From Actinokineospora auranticolor (GTDB taxonomy: Bacteria > Actinomycetota > Actinomycetes > Mycobacteriales > Pseudonocardiaceae): a stretch of DNA of 64,000 nucleotides. This document shows, piece by piece, positions 8,235 through 16,745 of the stretch. The notes below the pieces were generated by a model. That model was not told where the DNA came from, ran no database searches, and was given only the letters and a program-made list of their open reading frames with translations. The DNA lies in contig NZ_PTIX01000001.1 in NCBI RefSeq assembly GCF_002934265.1, positions 558,001-622,000 of the forward strand, given 5' to 3'. The first letter of the stretch is position 1. Every line of letters begins with the position of its first letter. A program made the translations under genes and the position numbers.

Positions 8235-8873
8235 TCAGACCGTGCGCAGGACCGAGACGACCGTGCCGAGGATGACGGCGTTGTCACCGTCGATGACGTC
8301 GTACGCCGGGTTGCGCGGCTCCAGGTACACGTGGCCGCCGCGGCGGCGGTACACCTTGACCGTCGCCTCCTCGTCGATCATCGCCGCGACGATCTGCCCG
8401 GAGTGCGCCTCCGGGCCCTGCCGCACGACCACCATGTCGCCGTCGCAGATGGCCGCGTCGACCATCGAGTCGCCGCGCACCCGCAGCGCGAACACGGTGC
8501 CCCGGCCGGTCAGGTCCCTCGGCAGGGTCAGCACGTCGTCCACGTGCTCCTCCGCCGCGATCGGCACCCCCGCCGCGATGTCACCGACGACCGGCACGCT
8601 CACCGAGTCCCCGGACGACGGCTCGGCGGCCTGCCCGAGGAACCCCCGCACGTCGATCGGCCGGGCCACCCCGGCGCCGCGCCGCAGGAACCCCTTCTCC
8701 TCCAGGCTGGCCAGGTGCCTGCCCACGGCGGAGGCGGACAGCCCGACGGCCTCCGCGAGCTGCCGCGTGGTCGGGGAGTAGCCGTACTGCACGGCCCAGT
8801 CCCGGATGGCCACCAGGATCCCCTGCTGCCGCAACGGCAGCCCGGCCGCGTCCTCGAACTCCTCAGCGATCAC
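8235..8873 (-). CDS. LexA-like self-cleaving repressor (probable paralogue)
   Basis: This 212-residue protein has a LexA-type winged helix (ILVAIRDWAVQYGYSPTTRQ, then LAEAVGLSASAVGRHLASLE) and an S24 autoprotease domain with the A101-G102 cleavage pair (GDIAAGVPI), nucleophile S136 (RGDSMVDAAI) and K173 (EATVKVY). The recognition helix lacks the TSTSSV block of the housekeeping actinobacterial LexA, so it probably reads a different operator and is a paralogue. Its GTG start lies 11 bases inside the end of the caspase-helicase gene, implying one transcript and coupled translation. RecA-stimulated cleavage is expected from the family but not shown. Confidence 0.82.
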   Translation of the reverse strand: MIAEEFEDAAGLPLRQQGILVAIRDWAVQYGYSPTTRQLAEAVGLSASAVGRHLASLEEKGFLRRGAGVARPIDVRGFLGQAAEPSSGDSVSVPVVGDIAAGVPIAAEEHVDDVLTLPRDLTGRGTVFALRVRGDSMVDAAICDGDMVVVRQGPEAHSGQIVAAMIDEEATVKVYRRRGGHVYLEPRNPAYDVIDGDNAVILGTVVSVLRTV

Positions 8874-11800
8874 CGCGCGATCCTACGGTGTCGTCACCGC
8901 CGGTCACCGGGCGCGTCGCGGTGTCCGAAGTGGAGGCTGCGTCGAGGAGCCGGTCCAGCACGTCGAAGTGGCGCTGGCCCGTCCACAGCTCGCGGTTGCC
9001 GATGACGTACAACCGGCGCTTGGCACGGCTGGCGGCCACGTTGAGCAGGTTGGGCTTGCTCGCGGCCCACCGCCGGGAGCCCGCGCGGCGCGGGTCGCTG
9101 CCGAGCACCAGGACCACGATGTCGGCCTGCTTGCCCTGGGCCACGTGGACGGTGCCCGCGACCAGCCCGGGGAAGCGGCGGGCCCGGGTGCGGACCTCGT
9201 CGGCCACCGCGAGGAACGGCGCGATGACCATGACCTGGCCCATGTCCACGCCCAGCTTGTCCAGCGCGGCCAGCACCTGGTCCAGCTTGGCGCCCTCCTC
9301 GGGCACCCAGTGCCCGGCCGACCGCTCCGCGCGCACGTCCAGCCACTTCGACTCGGGCAGGGTCGGGAACCGCTGCGCGTAGGCGGCGCCCCCGCGCGCG
9401 CCGGTGGCGTGGATCATGAAGCCGTCGTAGGCGATCTCGTTGGCGATGCCGAACATCGGCTCGTCGCAGCGGCGGTGCACGCTCAGCGGCGTGCCCACCC
9501 AGATCCGGCCGTCGTCGGTGGGCAGCGACGTGCCCATGGGCGTGAGCCGGTCGGCCAGCCGCTGCACCGAGGTGCGGCGGGTGAGCCACTGCTCGTCGAC
9601 GCCGACCTCCCGCCGGATCGCCTGCTCGACCCGCAGCGGCACGGTCGTGATCGGCTCCAGTTGCAGCGGGTCGCCCACGATCACCGCGCGCCGCGCCCGC
9701 CACAGCGCGCCGACCACGCTCTGCGGTGTCGCCTGGCCCGCCTCGTCGACCAGCAGCCAGCCCAGCGACTCGCGGCCCAGGTGGCTGAACATCCGGGCGA
9801 ACGACGAGAAGGTGGTCGACACCACCGGGACGACCAGGAACAGCGACTGCCACGCCGCCCGCGCCGCCGCCTCGTCCAGGTTCGACGGCGCGGTCCCGGA
9901 CAGGATGTCCATCGCGCCCCGCAACGACTGCCGCAACTGCCGCGCGGTGTGGTGGATGAACACCTTGTGCAGCCGCAGCGCGGCCAGGAACAGCTCGGTG
10001 CGCGCCCGGTTCCACTCCGCGTCCGTCCACAGCGCGGTCAACTCGCGCCGCGACCGGTCGGTGAACCAGGTGGGGTCGGGGAAGTGCTTGCCGAGCAACT
10101 CGTGTCCCCGGGCCAGGACCGCGACCAAGGCGTTCAGCTTGTCGTCGGCGCGCCGCGCTTCCTCGTGGGCGGCGTGGGCGCTCGCGTCGGCGGTGGACGC
10201 CTCGTGGGAGAGGCGCCCGGCGGTGGTGCGCGCCGCGTGCAGTTCCCGCTCCGCCGTGGAGATCCCGCTCGCGAGGTGGTCGTCGCGCTCGCGCCAAGCG
10301 CGCGTGGCCTTGCCGAACGAGGTCAGCCAGGCCCAGAACCCGGGCTTGAAGCGGAGGTTCTCGGTGCGGTGGCGGGTCCGGGTCGCGTGCTCGCCGGTCC
10401 AGCCCCGCACGTGGCCGTCGGCCTCGGCGAACCGGGCCCGGGCGGCGTCCCGGGCCCGCGCGGCCCGGTCCGCCTCCTGGGCGCACCGCCGAGCGTGTTC
10501 CTCGGCCCGGGGCTTGGCGAGCAGCGTCCGGTGCAGTTCGTCCCGCTCGGCGCCCAGCGCCCGCGCCTTGGCCAGCGCTCGGTTGAACTCGACGATCGCG
10601 CCCGTCCACGAGGGCGGTGTGGATTTTTCGTAGTCCTTGAGGATCGCCATCAACCCGGAGCGGTCGTGCCGCGCCTTGCGGTCCCCGGTCGCGGGGCCGC
10701 GCGGCGGTGTGCGGAACCAGAACGCGTCGATGAACCGGGAGCGGTTGGCCTTGTTGCCCAGCCGCGCGGCCAGCAGCGCCCACGCGGTGTCCACCTCGTC
10801 GCCGCCCGGCTCGCCCGCCAGCAGCGCGGACCCGACGCCCGCGAAGTAGTCCACCGCGGCGGCGGGTGCCCGCCACCACTCGTCGATGGCGCCGCGGTCG
10901 GGGATCTCGTCGGTGACGTTCTCGACCGCGCCGTTGTTGGCCGACGCGACCACCACCTCGAACCCGGCCAGCTCCGGCCGCGGTCCGCGAACCCGCCGGA
11001 CGTAGTCCTCGACCTTCCACACGTGCGCGTCATCGGTGAACGCGTCACCCGGCACGACCAACGCGGCCAGCGCGCGACCCCGTTCCACCAGCAGCCCCGC
11101 GATCAGGTCGCGCAGCATCGTCGTCTTGCCGGTGCCGGGCGGGCCGTTCACGGCCAGCACGGTCCGGTCCGTGCCGCGCGCGGCCAGCGCGTTGTTGACC
11201 GCGAGCTGCTGCCCGAGCGCCAGCGGGTGTTCCGGGTCGCTCGGCCACCGGCCCAGCGGCACCCGGTTCGGGGCGGCGGCTTCGAGCACCGCGTCCAACC
11301 GGTCCCGGACGTCCACGCGTCCGAGGACGTCCAGCTCGGCGTCGTGGCGCAGGTAGTCGCGCAGCCCGGAGCCCACGTTGGCCGCCCTGACCTCGTCGGC
11401 GACCGCGGTCAGGGCGGCGGAGATCATGCTGTTGACGAAGTCCGCGCCGTCGGTGTTGTTGGCGTTGCGCGCGGCCACGATCTGGCTGTGGACCCGGATC
11501 TCACCGCGCGGAACCGCGGTGCCCAGCCGCACGACGTCGTTGGCGAGGCGGAAGCAGGCGGCCAGCGCCCGCTCGTCGAGCACCTCCGTCAGCTCGTGCA
11601 GCGTGCCGTTCTCCCTGGCCTCCTGCACGGACTCGTCATCCGGGCCGAGCAACGCCTCGAACCGGCCCTGGAACTCGTCGTTCGCCACGTCGAACCCCGT
11701 GAGCCACCCGGGCTCGTCCGGTCCGGGGCTCACCACGCGGCTGGTCGCCCACGCGCAGCCGGAGAGCACCTGGGAGTCCAGCAGCGGTCGGCCCTCGGCG

Positions 11801-13008
11801 TTGACGGTGAACGCGGCGAGGGTGCCGTCGCCCGCCGGGCGCTGGTCGTAGCTGTCCTCGTCGGAGGGGAACACCTGGTGCAGCAGGTCGAACACCGACT
11901 TCAGCGGGTGCGCGCCGAGGTAGACCACGTGCCGCCAGGCCTGCTTCGGGCCGAGTTCCCGCCGCGCCAGCGGGTGCCCGGGCTCCCAGGGCAGCGGTTT
12001 GCCCGGCTCCACCGTGCACACCTGCTTGCGCGGGTCCGCCTTCGGCGCGGACTGCGGGCTGAACAGCTCGACCATGTTCCAGAACTCGACGACCCGCGCG
12101 CGGTCCTCCTCGGGGCCCCGGCTCGCGGTCGCGGTGTCCGGTCGGGCGGCGCGGGTCGGGAAGGTGACCGGGTGCACGACGTTCGCGTCGGCGAGCGCTT
12201 GGGCCAGCGGTCCGACCCGGCTGCTCTTCGGGCGCGGCGGGGGCGGGGCGAGGTCCGCGACGGTCGTCGGGTCGACCGCGCCGCCCATGAGGACGAGGTG
12301 GTTGGCGGTGTCGGTCGCCCGGCGGTGGGGTTCGGGCAGGCCGAGCCCGCGCAGGTGCTCGCGCACGTGTTCGTGGATGCCGTCCAGCGTCAGCGGTGTG
12401 GGGCTGGCGAAGGCGCGGAGCAGGGCGTCGGTGAACGCGGTCAGCCCGGCGTCGGGCGGGGCGAATGACGGCTCGGTGGCCGAGCTGGAGGTCAGGGTGT
12501 AGGTGCCGGTGACGTCCAGCTGGCCCGCCACCAGGGCGTCCGGGGCGGACATGGCGGCGATGGCGCGGCCGGAGAAGCAGCAGTCCAGGATCAGCACCCT
12601 GGCCCGGGCGCGGGCCTGGCCGAGGTCCTGCTTGATCCGCGAGATCGCGATGCCGGTGTAGCCGACGTTGGCCTGCTCGGTCTCGGACAGCGCCAGGTGC
12701 AGGCTGCCGTCGTCGTCGAGCAGACCGTGGCCGGAGTAGTAGACGAGCAGCACGTCCGCGGCCTCGGTGGCGGCGCGGCTGAGCGCGGTGCCGAAGCCCG
12801 CCATGGTCGCCGGGTGCGCGCCGTCGCCGACCACCAGGCAGTGCTCGGGCGCGAAAAGACCTGCCCCGGGTGCGGAAAGCGCTTTTCGCATTGCGGTGAC
12901 GTTGCCCGCGACCGCCGGAATCGACGCCAGCTCGGTCGACCGGTATTCGCTCGCACCGATCAGCACGGCCCGCGACGCGCCGCGCTCCGGGAACCACCGC
13001 TCGGTCAT
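8863..13008 (-). CDS. Caspase-like peptidase fused to SF1 helicase
   Basis: This 1381-residue protein has three parts. Residues 1-245 are a C14 caspase-like domain with the catalytic dyad H94 (YYSGHG) and C144 (LDCCFSG). Residues 300-580 form a middle domain I do not recognise. From about 596 runs an SF1 (Upf1/Dna2-like) helicase: Q-motif LALGQQLAVNNAL, Walker A GPPGTGKTT (622-630), a long Ala/Arg/Glu-rich coiled insert, Walker B LLVDEAGQATPQ, motif III GDPLQLEP, then HVAQGKQAD and NVAASRAKRRLY as motifs V and VI. All key residues look intact. It is followed by the overlapping LexA-like gene. A nucleic-acid-sensing or remodelling module that activates a protease is the natural reading, as in prokaryotic conflict systems. 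ATG 13008 follows AAGGTGGG. Confidence 0.85.
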   Translation of the reverse strand: MTERWFPERGASRAVLIGASEYRSTELASIPAVAGNVTAMRKALSAPGAGLFAPEHCLVVGDGAHPATMAGFGTALSRAATEAADVLLVYYSGHGLLDDDGSLHLALSETEQANVGYTGIAISRIKQDLGQARARARVLILDCCFSGRAIAAMSAPDALVAGQLDVTGTYTLTSSSATEPSFAPPDAGLTAFTDALLRAFASPTPLTLDGIHEHVREHLRGLGLPEPHRRATDTANHLVLMGGAVDPTTVADLAPPPPRPKSSRVGPLAQALADANVVHPVTFPTRAARPDTATASRGPEEDRARVVEFWNMVELFSPQSAPKADPRKQVCTVEPGKPLPWEPGHPLARRELGPKQAWRHVVYLGAHPLKSVFDLLHQVFPSDEDSYDQRPAGDGTLAAFTVNAEGRPLLDSQVLSGCAWATSRVVSPGPDEPGWLTGFDVANDEFQGRFEALLGPDDESVQEARENGTLHELTEVLDERALAACFRLANDVVRLGTAVPRGEIRVHSQIVAARNANNTDGADFVNSMISAALTAVADEVRAANVGSGLRDYLRHDAELDVLGRVDVRDRLDAVLEAAAPNRVPLGRWPSDPEHPLALGQQLAVNNALAARGTDRTVLAVNGPPGTGKTTMLRDLIAGLLVERGRALAALVVPGDAFTDDAHVWKVEDYVRRVRGPRPELAGFEVVVASANNGAVENVTDEIPDRGAIDEWWRAPAAAVDYFAGVGSALLAGEPGGDEVDTAWALLAARLGNKANRSRFIDAFWFRTPPRGPATGDRKARHDRSGLMAILKDYEKSTPPSWTGAIVEFNRALAKARALGAERDELHRTLLAKPRAEEHARRCAQEADRAARARDAARARFAEADGHVRGWTGEHATRTRHRTENLRFKPGFWAWLTSFGKATRAWRERDDHLASGISTAERELHAARTTAGRLSHEASTADASAHAAHEEARRADDKLNALVAVLARGHELLGKHFPDPTWFTDRSRRELTALWTDAEWNRARTELFLAALRLHKVFIHHTARQLRQSLRGAMDILSGTAPSNLDEAAARAAWQSLFLVVPVVSTTFSSFARMFSHLGRESLGWLLVDEAGQATPQSVVGALWRARRAVIVGDPLQLEPITTVPLRVEQAIRREVGVDEQWLTRRTSVQRLADRLTPMGTSLPTDDGRIWVGTPLSVHRRCDEPMFGIANEIAYDGFMIHATGARGGAAYAQRFPTLPESKWLDVRAERSAGHWVPEEGAKLDQVLAALDKLGVDMGQVMVIAPFLAVADEVRTRARRFPGLVAGTVHVAQGKQADIVVLVLGSDPRRAGSRRWAASKPNLLNVAASRAKRRLYVIGNRELWTGQRHFDVLDRLLDAASTSDTATRPVTGGDDTVGSRGDR

Positions 13009-13420
13009 CCGCCCACCTTCCCGGGGTGCGGCAGGCGGGTCCATCGGCAGGTCGGGCTCGTGATCAACACAGTCGGCATTATGCAGGTGGGACGGTTGGC
13101 CCGTGGCCGGAGGGCACAATGCGAATACTTCTCCGCACATCTGGAACAGTCGACGAACAATCCGCTGGGCCACTCGGGGCAATCGGTCGAACAAATGAGC
13201 GGTGCGGAGTCGGGAATCGGAGGGCGGTGTCCGTGAACGGGCGCGTGTCGGGGTTGGACCGCGGGGCGGCGCGCACTCGGACAAAGCGCCTGAACCGGCC
13301 GGGGGTGATCCCGTTCGGGGCGTGGTCCGGATCACCGGGCACCGGAAACCCCCTCCCCTCCAAGGCCGGTGTTCACTACTCTCCCCGGGGAAACCAGTCG
13401 CGAGTAGAGGGGAACGGGCC
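13009..13420. other. 412-base intergenic region between divergent units
   Basis: No open frame here has coding character or family resemblance. Two GTCGAACAAA/GACGAACAAT-like GAAC half-sites occur near 13152 and 13188, but neither completes a standard actinobacterial SOS box. The right half must hold the promoter for the leader peptide and EF-G paralogue, the left half that of the caspase-helicase operon. Confidence 0.4.
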
Positions 13421-13519
13421 ATGCGCCAGCACCGCGCCGTTGTTCCCGCCTCGCGCTTCGAGGTGATCCTCGTGTCTTCGCCGCGTCCGGTGTGTGCCGC
13501 GCGGCTGCACCGGTCGTAG
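13421..13519 (+). CDS. Putative 32-residue leader peptide upstream of EF-G paralogue
   Basis: An ATG preceded by GAGGGGAACG opens a 32-codon frame (MRQHRAVVPASRFEVILV..., ending CAARLHRS), which stops 82 bases before the EF-G-like gene. Short basic leader peptides ahead of translation-related and resistance genes often mediate ribosome-dependent attenuation. A small CCCT/AGGG hairpin lies just before the downstream start. The frame is short, so it could be chance, but the ribosome site and position favour a real uORF. Confidence 0.45.
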   Translation: MRQHRAVVPASRFEVILVSSPRPVCAARLHRS

Positions 13520-13601
13520 CGCCGAACTCCCGTAGTCCCGGGTCGTTCGACGCCGGAATCGCGCTGTCCACGACTCCGGACCACCCTCGAAGGGTTCCAC
13601 C

Positions 13602-15638
13602 ATGCGCACCGACCTGGCCGCTGTTCGCAACCGCGGCATCCTCGCCCACGTGGACGCGGGCAAGACCACCGTCACCGAGCGGATCCTCTACGCCACCGGC
13701 ACGACCCACAAGCGCGGTGAGGTCCACGACGGCACCACCGTCACCGACTTCGACTCGCAGGAGCGTGACCGCGGCATCACCATCTTCGCCGCCGCGGTGA
13801 GCTGCGCGTGGCGCGGGCACCGCGTCAACCTCATCGACACGCCCGGCCACGTCGATTTCGCCGACGAGGTCGAGCGGTCGCTGCGGGTGCTCGACGGCGC
13901 GGTCGCGGTGTTCGACGCCGTGGCCGGTGTCGAGCCGCAGAGCGAATCCGTGTGGCGGCAGGCGGATCGGCACGGTGTGCCGCGGATCGCGTTCGTCAAC
14001 AAGCTCGACCGGCTCGGCGCCGACCTCGACACCGCGGTCGAGTCGATCCGGCGGCGGCTGCACCCGGTGCCGCTGGTCGTCCAGCTGCCCATCGGGCGGG
14101 AGGACGCTTTCACCGGCCTGGTCGACCTCGTCCACATGACGGCGTTGACCTGGGTGGACGACACCGTCCACGTGGGACGGATCCCGGACGACCTCGTGGC
14201 CGAGGCGCGGCGGCGGCGCGGCCTGCTCGACGAGGCCGTCGCCGAGTCGCACCCCGCCGCGCTGGAGGAGTTCTGCGCGACGGCGACGATCTCCGCCGGG
14301 ACCATGGAGACCGCGCTGCGGGACCTGACCCGCAGTGGGGACGGACTCGTCGTGCTGTGTGGTTCGGCCTATCGCAACCGCGGTATCGAACCGCTGCTGG
14401 ACGCGGTCGCCGCGTACCTGCCGTCGCCGCTGGACGTGCCGCCGGTTCGGGGCACGGTCGACGGCGTCGAGCGGGAGCGCCCGGCGGACCCGACCGCGCC
14501 GTTCGCGGCGCTGGTCTTCAAGGTCGTCGCGGCGCCGACGGGCCGGATGACGTACCTGCGCGTCTACTCGGGCACGCTGCGCAAGGGGGAGGAGGTGCGG
14601 GACGTGGGCGCCCGTCGGAACGAACGCGTCGCGCGGATCCTCCGGATCCAGGCCGACCGCCACTCCGAAGTGGACGAAGCCGTCGCCGGTGACATCGTCG
14701 CGGTGTCCGGGCCGAAGTCCGCCCGGGTCGGCGCGACGCTGTGCGCGCCGGGTGCCCCGCTGCTCCTCGAACCACCGGTCGCGGGCGACCCCGTGGTCGC
14801 CGTGTCCGTCGAACCGCGTCGGGCGGCCGACAGCGGCAAGGTCACCGCGGCCCTGGCCGCGCTGGTCGAGGAGGACCCGTCGCTGGTGCTGCGGACGGAC
14901 CCGGAGACCGGGCAGACCGTGCTGTCCGGCCTCGGCGAGCTGCACCTGGAGGTGGCGGTGGAGAAGGTGCGCCGCGCCCGGGGGCTGGAGATCGCCGTCG
15001 GTCGGCCGAAGGTGGCCTACCGGGAGACCGTCGAGCGCGGTGTGACGGGCCTCCGTTACCGGCACGTCAAGCAGGACGGCGGCGCCGGCCAGTTCGCCCA
15101 CGTCGTGCTCGACGTCGAGCCGCTGGCGCCCGGCGAGTTCGAGTTCCGGTCCACTGTGGTCGGTGGCGCCGTGCCGCGCGAGTTCGTGCGCGCGGCCGAG
15201 ACGGGCTGCCGGGACGCGCTGGCCGACGGCCCGCTCGGCGGCCACCCGGTGACCGGCCTGCGGGTGACGCTCACCGACGGCGCCACCCACGTCAAGGACT
15301 CCTCGGAGTTGGCGTTCCGCGCCGCCGGTCGGTTCGGTCTGCGGGAGGCGCTGCGCGCGAGCGCGATGCGCTTGCTGGAGCCCGTGGTCGAGGTCGTGGT
15401 GACGGTCCCGGACGACGCCGTCGGCACGGTCCTCGGCGACCTCGCCGCCCGGCGCGGCAAGGTCGTGGCGTCGGCGGTCCGCGCGGGCACCGCGGTGGTC
15501 ACGGCCACCGTCCCCCTGGCGGAGCTGTTCGGCTACGCGAACCGGCTCCGCGGCCGCACCCACGGCCGCGGCACCTTCACCACCCGCCCGACCGGCTACG
15601 CCCCCGTCCCCGACGCGGTCGTGGCCACGACGGTCTGA
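13602..15638 (+). CDS. Elongation factor G paralogue (EF-G2-like GTPase)
   Basis: This 678-residue translational GTPase has G1 AHVDAGKT (15-22), switch I RDRGIT ending at T60, G3 DTPGH (79-83) and G4 NKLD (133-136), followed by EF-G domains II-V, including KQDGGAGQFAHVV, DSSELAFRAAG and the end region PLAELFGYANRLRGRTHGRG. The length and domain V ending fit EF-G rather than TetM-type ribosomal protection proteins, although it is shorter than housekeeping EF-G (about 700) and stands away from str-operon genes such as rpsL, rpsG and tuf. It is therefore a second EF-G, possibly stress- or antibiotic-responsive given the leader peptide and the ABC exporter downstream. Confidence 0.85.
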   Translation: MRTDLAAVRNRGILAHVDAGKTTVTERILYATGTTHKRGEVHDGTTVTDFDSQERDRGITIFAAAVSCAWRGHRVNLIDTPGHVDFADEVERSLRVLDGAVAVFDAVAGVEPQSESVWRQADRHGVPRIAFVNKLDRLGADLDTAVESIRRRLHPVPLVVQLPIGREDAFTGLVDLVHMTALTWVDDTVHVGRIPDDLVAEARRRRGLLDEAVAESHPAALEEFCATATISAGTMETALRDLTRSGDGLVVLCGSAYRNRGIEPLLDAVAAYLPSPLDVPPVRGTVDGVERERPADPTAPFAALVFKVVAAPTGRMTYLRVYSGTLRKGEEVRDVGARRNERVARILRIQADRHSEVDEAVAGDIVAVSGPKSARVGATLCAPGAPLLLEPPVAGDPVVAVSVEPRRAADSGKVTAALAALVEEDPSLVLRTDPETGQTVLSGLGELHLEVAVEKVRRARGLEIAVGRPKVAYRETVERGVTGLRYRHVKQDGGAGQFAHVVLDVEPLAPGEFEFRSTVVGGAVPREFVRAAETGCRDALADGPLGGHPVTGLRVTLTDGATHVKDSSELAFRAAGRFGLREALRASAMRLLEPVVEVVVTVPDDAVGTVLGDLAARRGKVVASAVRAGTAVVTATVPLAELFGYANRLRGRTHGRGTFTTRPTGYAPVPDAVVATTV

Positions 15639-15642
15639 CCCA

Positions 15643-15682
15643 CGCGGATGGCCCCGCCCACCCGGGCAGGGCCATCCCCGCG
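15643..15682 (+). terminator. Hairpin terminator after EF-G paralogue
   Basis: Arms CGCGGATGGCCC (15643-15654) and GGGCCATCC plus CCGCG (15669-15682) pair with a small bulge just after the stop codon. No T-run follows, as is common in these genomes. Confidence 0.6.
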
Positions 15683-15794
15683 GTCGGCCGGCCGACAACC
15701 TTGGTTGTGCGAATCCACCACCAACGCCGCTAGTGGGGGCACCCGTCCCGCCGGTTAGCTGGTGCCACGTGACACCGGAGCGAAGTGGGTAGTG

Positions 15795-16745
15795 GTGATC
15801 GAAGCGAGTGGGCTGTCCAAGAGGTACGGGTCGACGGTGGCCGTTGACAACCTGACCTTCACCGTGAAGCCGGGAATCGTGACGGGCTTCCTGGGCCCCA
15901 ACGGGTCGGGCAAGTCCACCACCATGCGGATGGTCCTCGGCCTGGACACGCCGACCAAGGGCACCATCACCGTCGGTGGCAAGGATTACCGGTCGTTGTC
16001 CGCGCCGGTCCACGAGGTCGGCGCGCTGCTCGACGCCCGAGCCGTGCACGGCGGCCGGTCGGCGTACAACCACCTGCTGTGGGTGGCGCAGGCCGCGGGC
16101 CTCGGGCGGGACCGGGTGGAGCAGGTGCTCGGCGAGGTGGGGCTGGCGGAGGTGGCGGGCAAGCGGGTCGGCGGGTTCTCCCTCGGCATGCAGCAGCGCC
16201 TGGGGATCGCGACCGCGCTGCTCGGCGACCCGCCGACGCTGCTGTTCGACGAACCCCTCAACGGCCTCGACCCCGACGGCATCCGCTGGGTGCGCGAGCT
16301 GGTCAAGCGGCTGGCGGCCGAGGGGCGGACGGTGTTCGTCTCCAGCCACCTGATGAACGAGATGCAGCAGACCGCCGAGCACGTCGTCGTCATCGGGCGC
16401 GGCAAGCTCGTCGCCGACGCGCCGATCGCGGAGCTGACCAAGGCCAACGCCCGCAGCCACGTGCGCGTGGTGACGCCGAGCCCGGGCGACCTGGCGCGGG
16501 CGCTGACCCGCGGCGGCGCGACCGTGTCCACCGCGGCGGACGGCTCGCTCGTCGTCGTCGGCCTGGAGGCGGCCCGGATCGGGGACATCGCGCTGGAGCA
16601 GCGGATCGGCGTGCACGAACTCACCCCCAAACTCGCCAGCCTCGAGGCGGCGTTCATGGACCTGACCCACGACAGCGTCCAGTACCGCGCCACCGAGGAC
16701 ACCCACGACCGCGCCTTCGCCGGGAAACGGAGCGACACCGCATGA
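15795..16745 (+). CDS. ABC transporter ATP-binding protein, DrrA-like
   Basis: This protein of about 316 residues has a single nucleotide-binding domain: Walker A GPNGSGKSTT, a LSLGMQQR-type signature reading FSLGMQQRLGIA, Walker B LLFDEPLNGLDPDG and H-loop VSSHLMNEM, followed by an about 80-residue C-terminal extension typical of DrrA or antibiotic exporter ATPases. The stop overlaps the permease start (ATGA), so they form an exporter pair. GTG 15795 gives MIEASGLSKRYG; GTG 15792 and an upstream ATG-less extension are alternatives. It is probably a drug or lipid exporter; substrate unknown. Confidence 0.88.
   Translation: MIEASGLSKRYGSTVAVDNLTFTVKPGIVTGFLGPNGSGKSTTMRMVLGLDTPTKGTITVGGKDYRSLSAPVHEVGALLDARAVHGGRSAYNHLLWVAQAAGLGRDRVEQVLGEVGLAEVAGKRVGGFSLGMQQRLGIATALLGDPPTLLFDEPLNGLDPDGIRWVRELVKRLAAEGRTVFVSSHLMNEMQQTAEHVVVIGRGKLVADAPIAELTKANARSHVRVVTPSPGDLARALTRGGATVSTAADGSLVVVGLEAARIGDIALEQRIGVHELTPKLASLEAAFMDLTHDSVQYRATEDTHDRAFAGKRSDTA

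Noticed and set aside
8806-12468. A very long plus-strand open frame opposite the caspase-helicase gene
   Set aside because: Its Arg/Gly/Pro-rich translation has no family features and mirrors the third-position GC of the real minus-strand gene.
13140-13200. An SOS box upstream of the caspase-helicase
   Set aside because: Only isolated GAAC half-sites are present, with no GTTC partner at the right spacing.
13602-15638. Reading as a TetM/OtrA-type tetracycline ribosomal protection protein
   Set aside because: The domain V ending and KQDGGAGQ segment fit EF-G, and the length is closer to EF-G than to OtrA.
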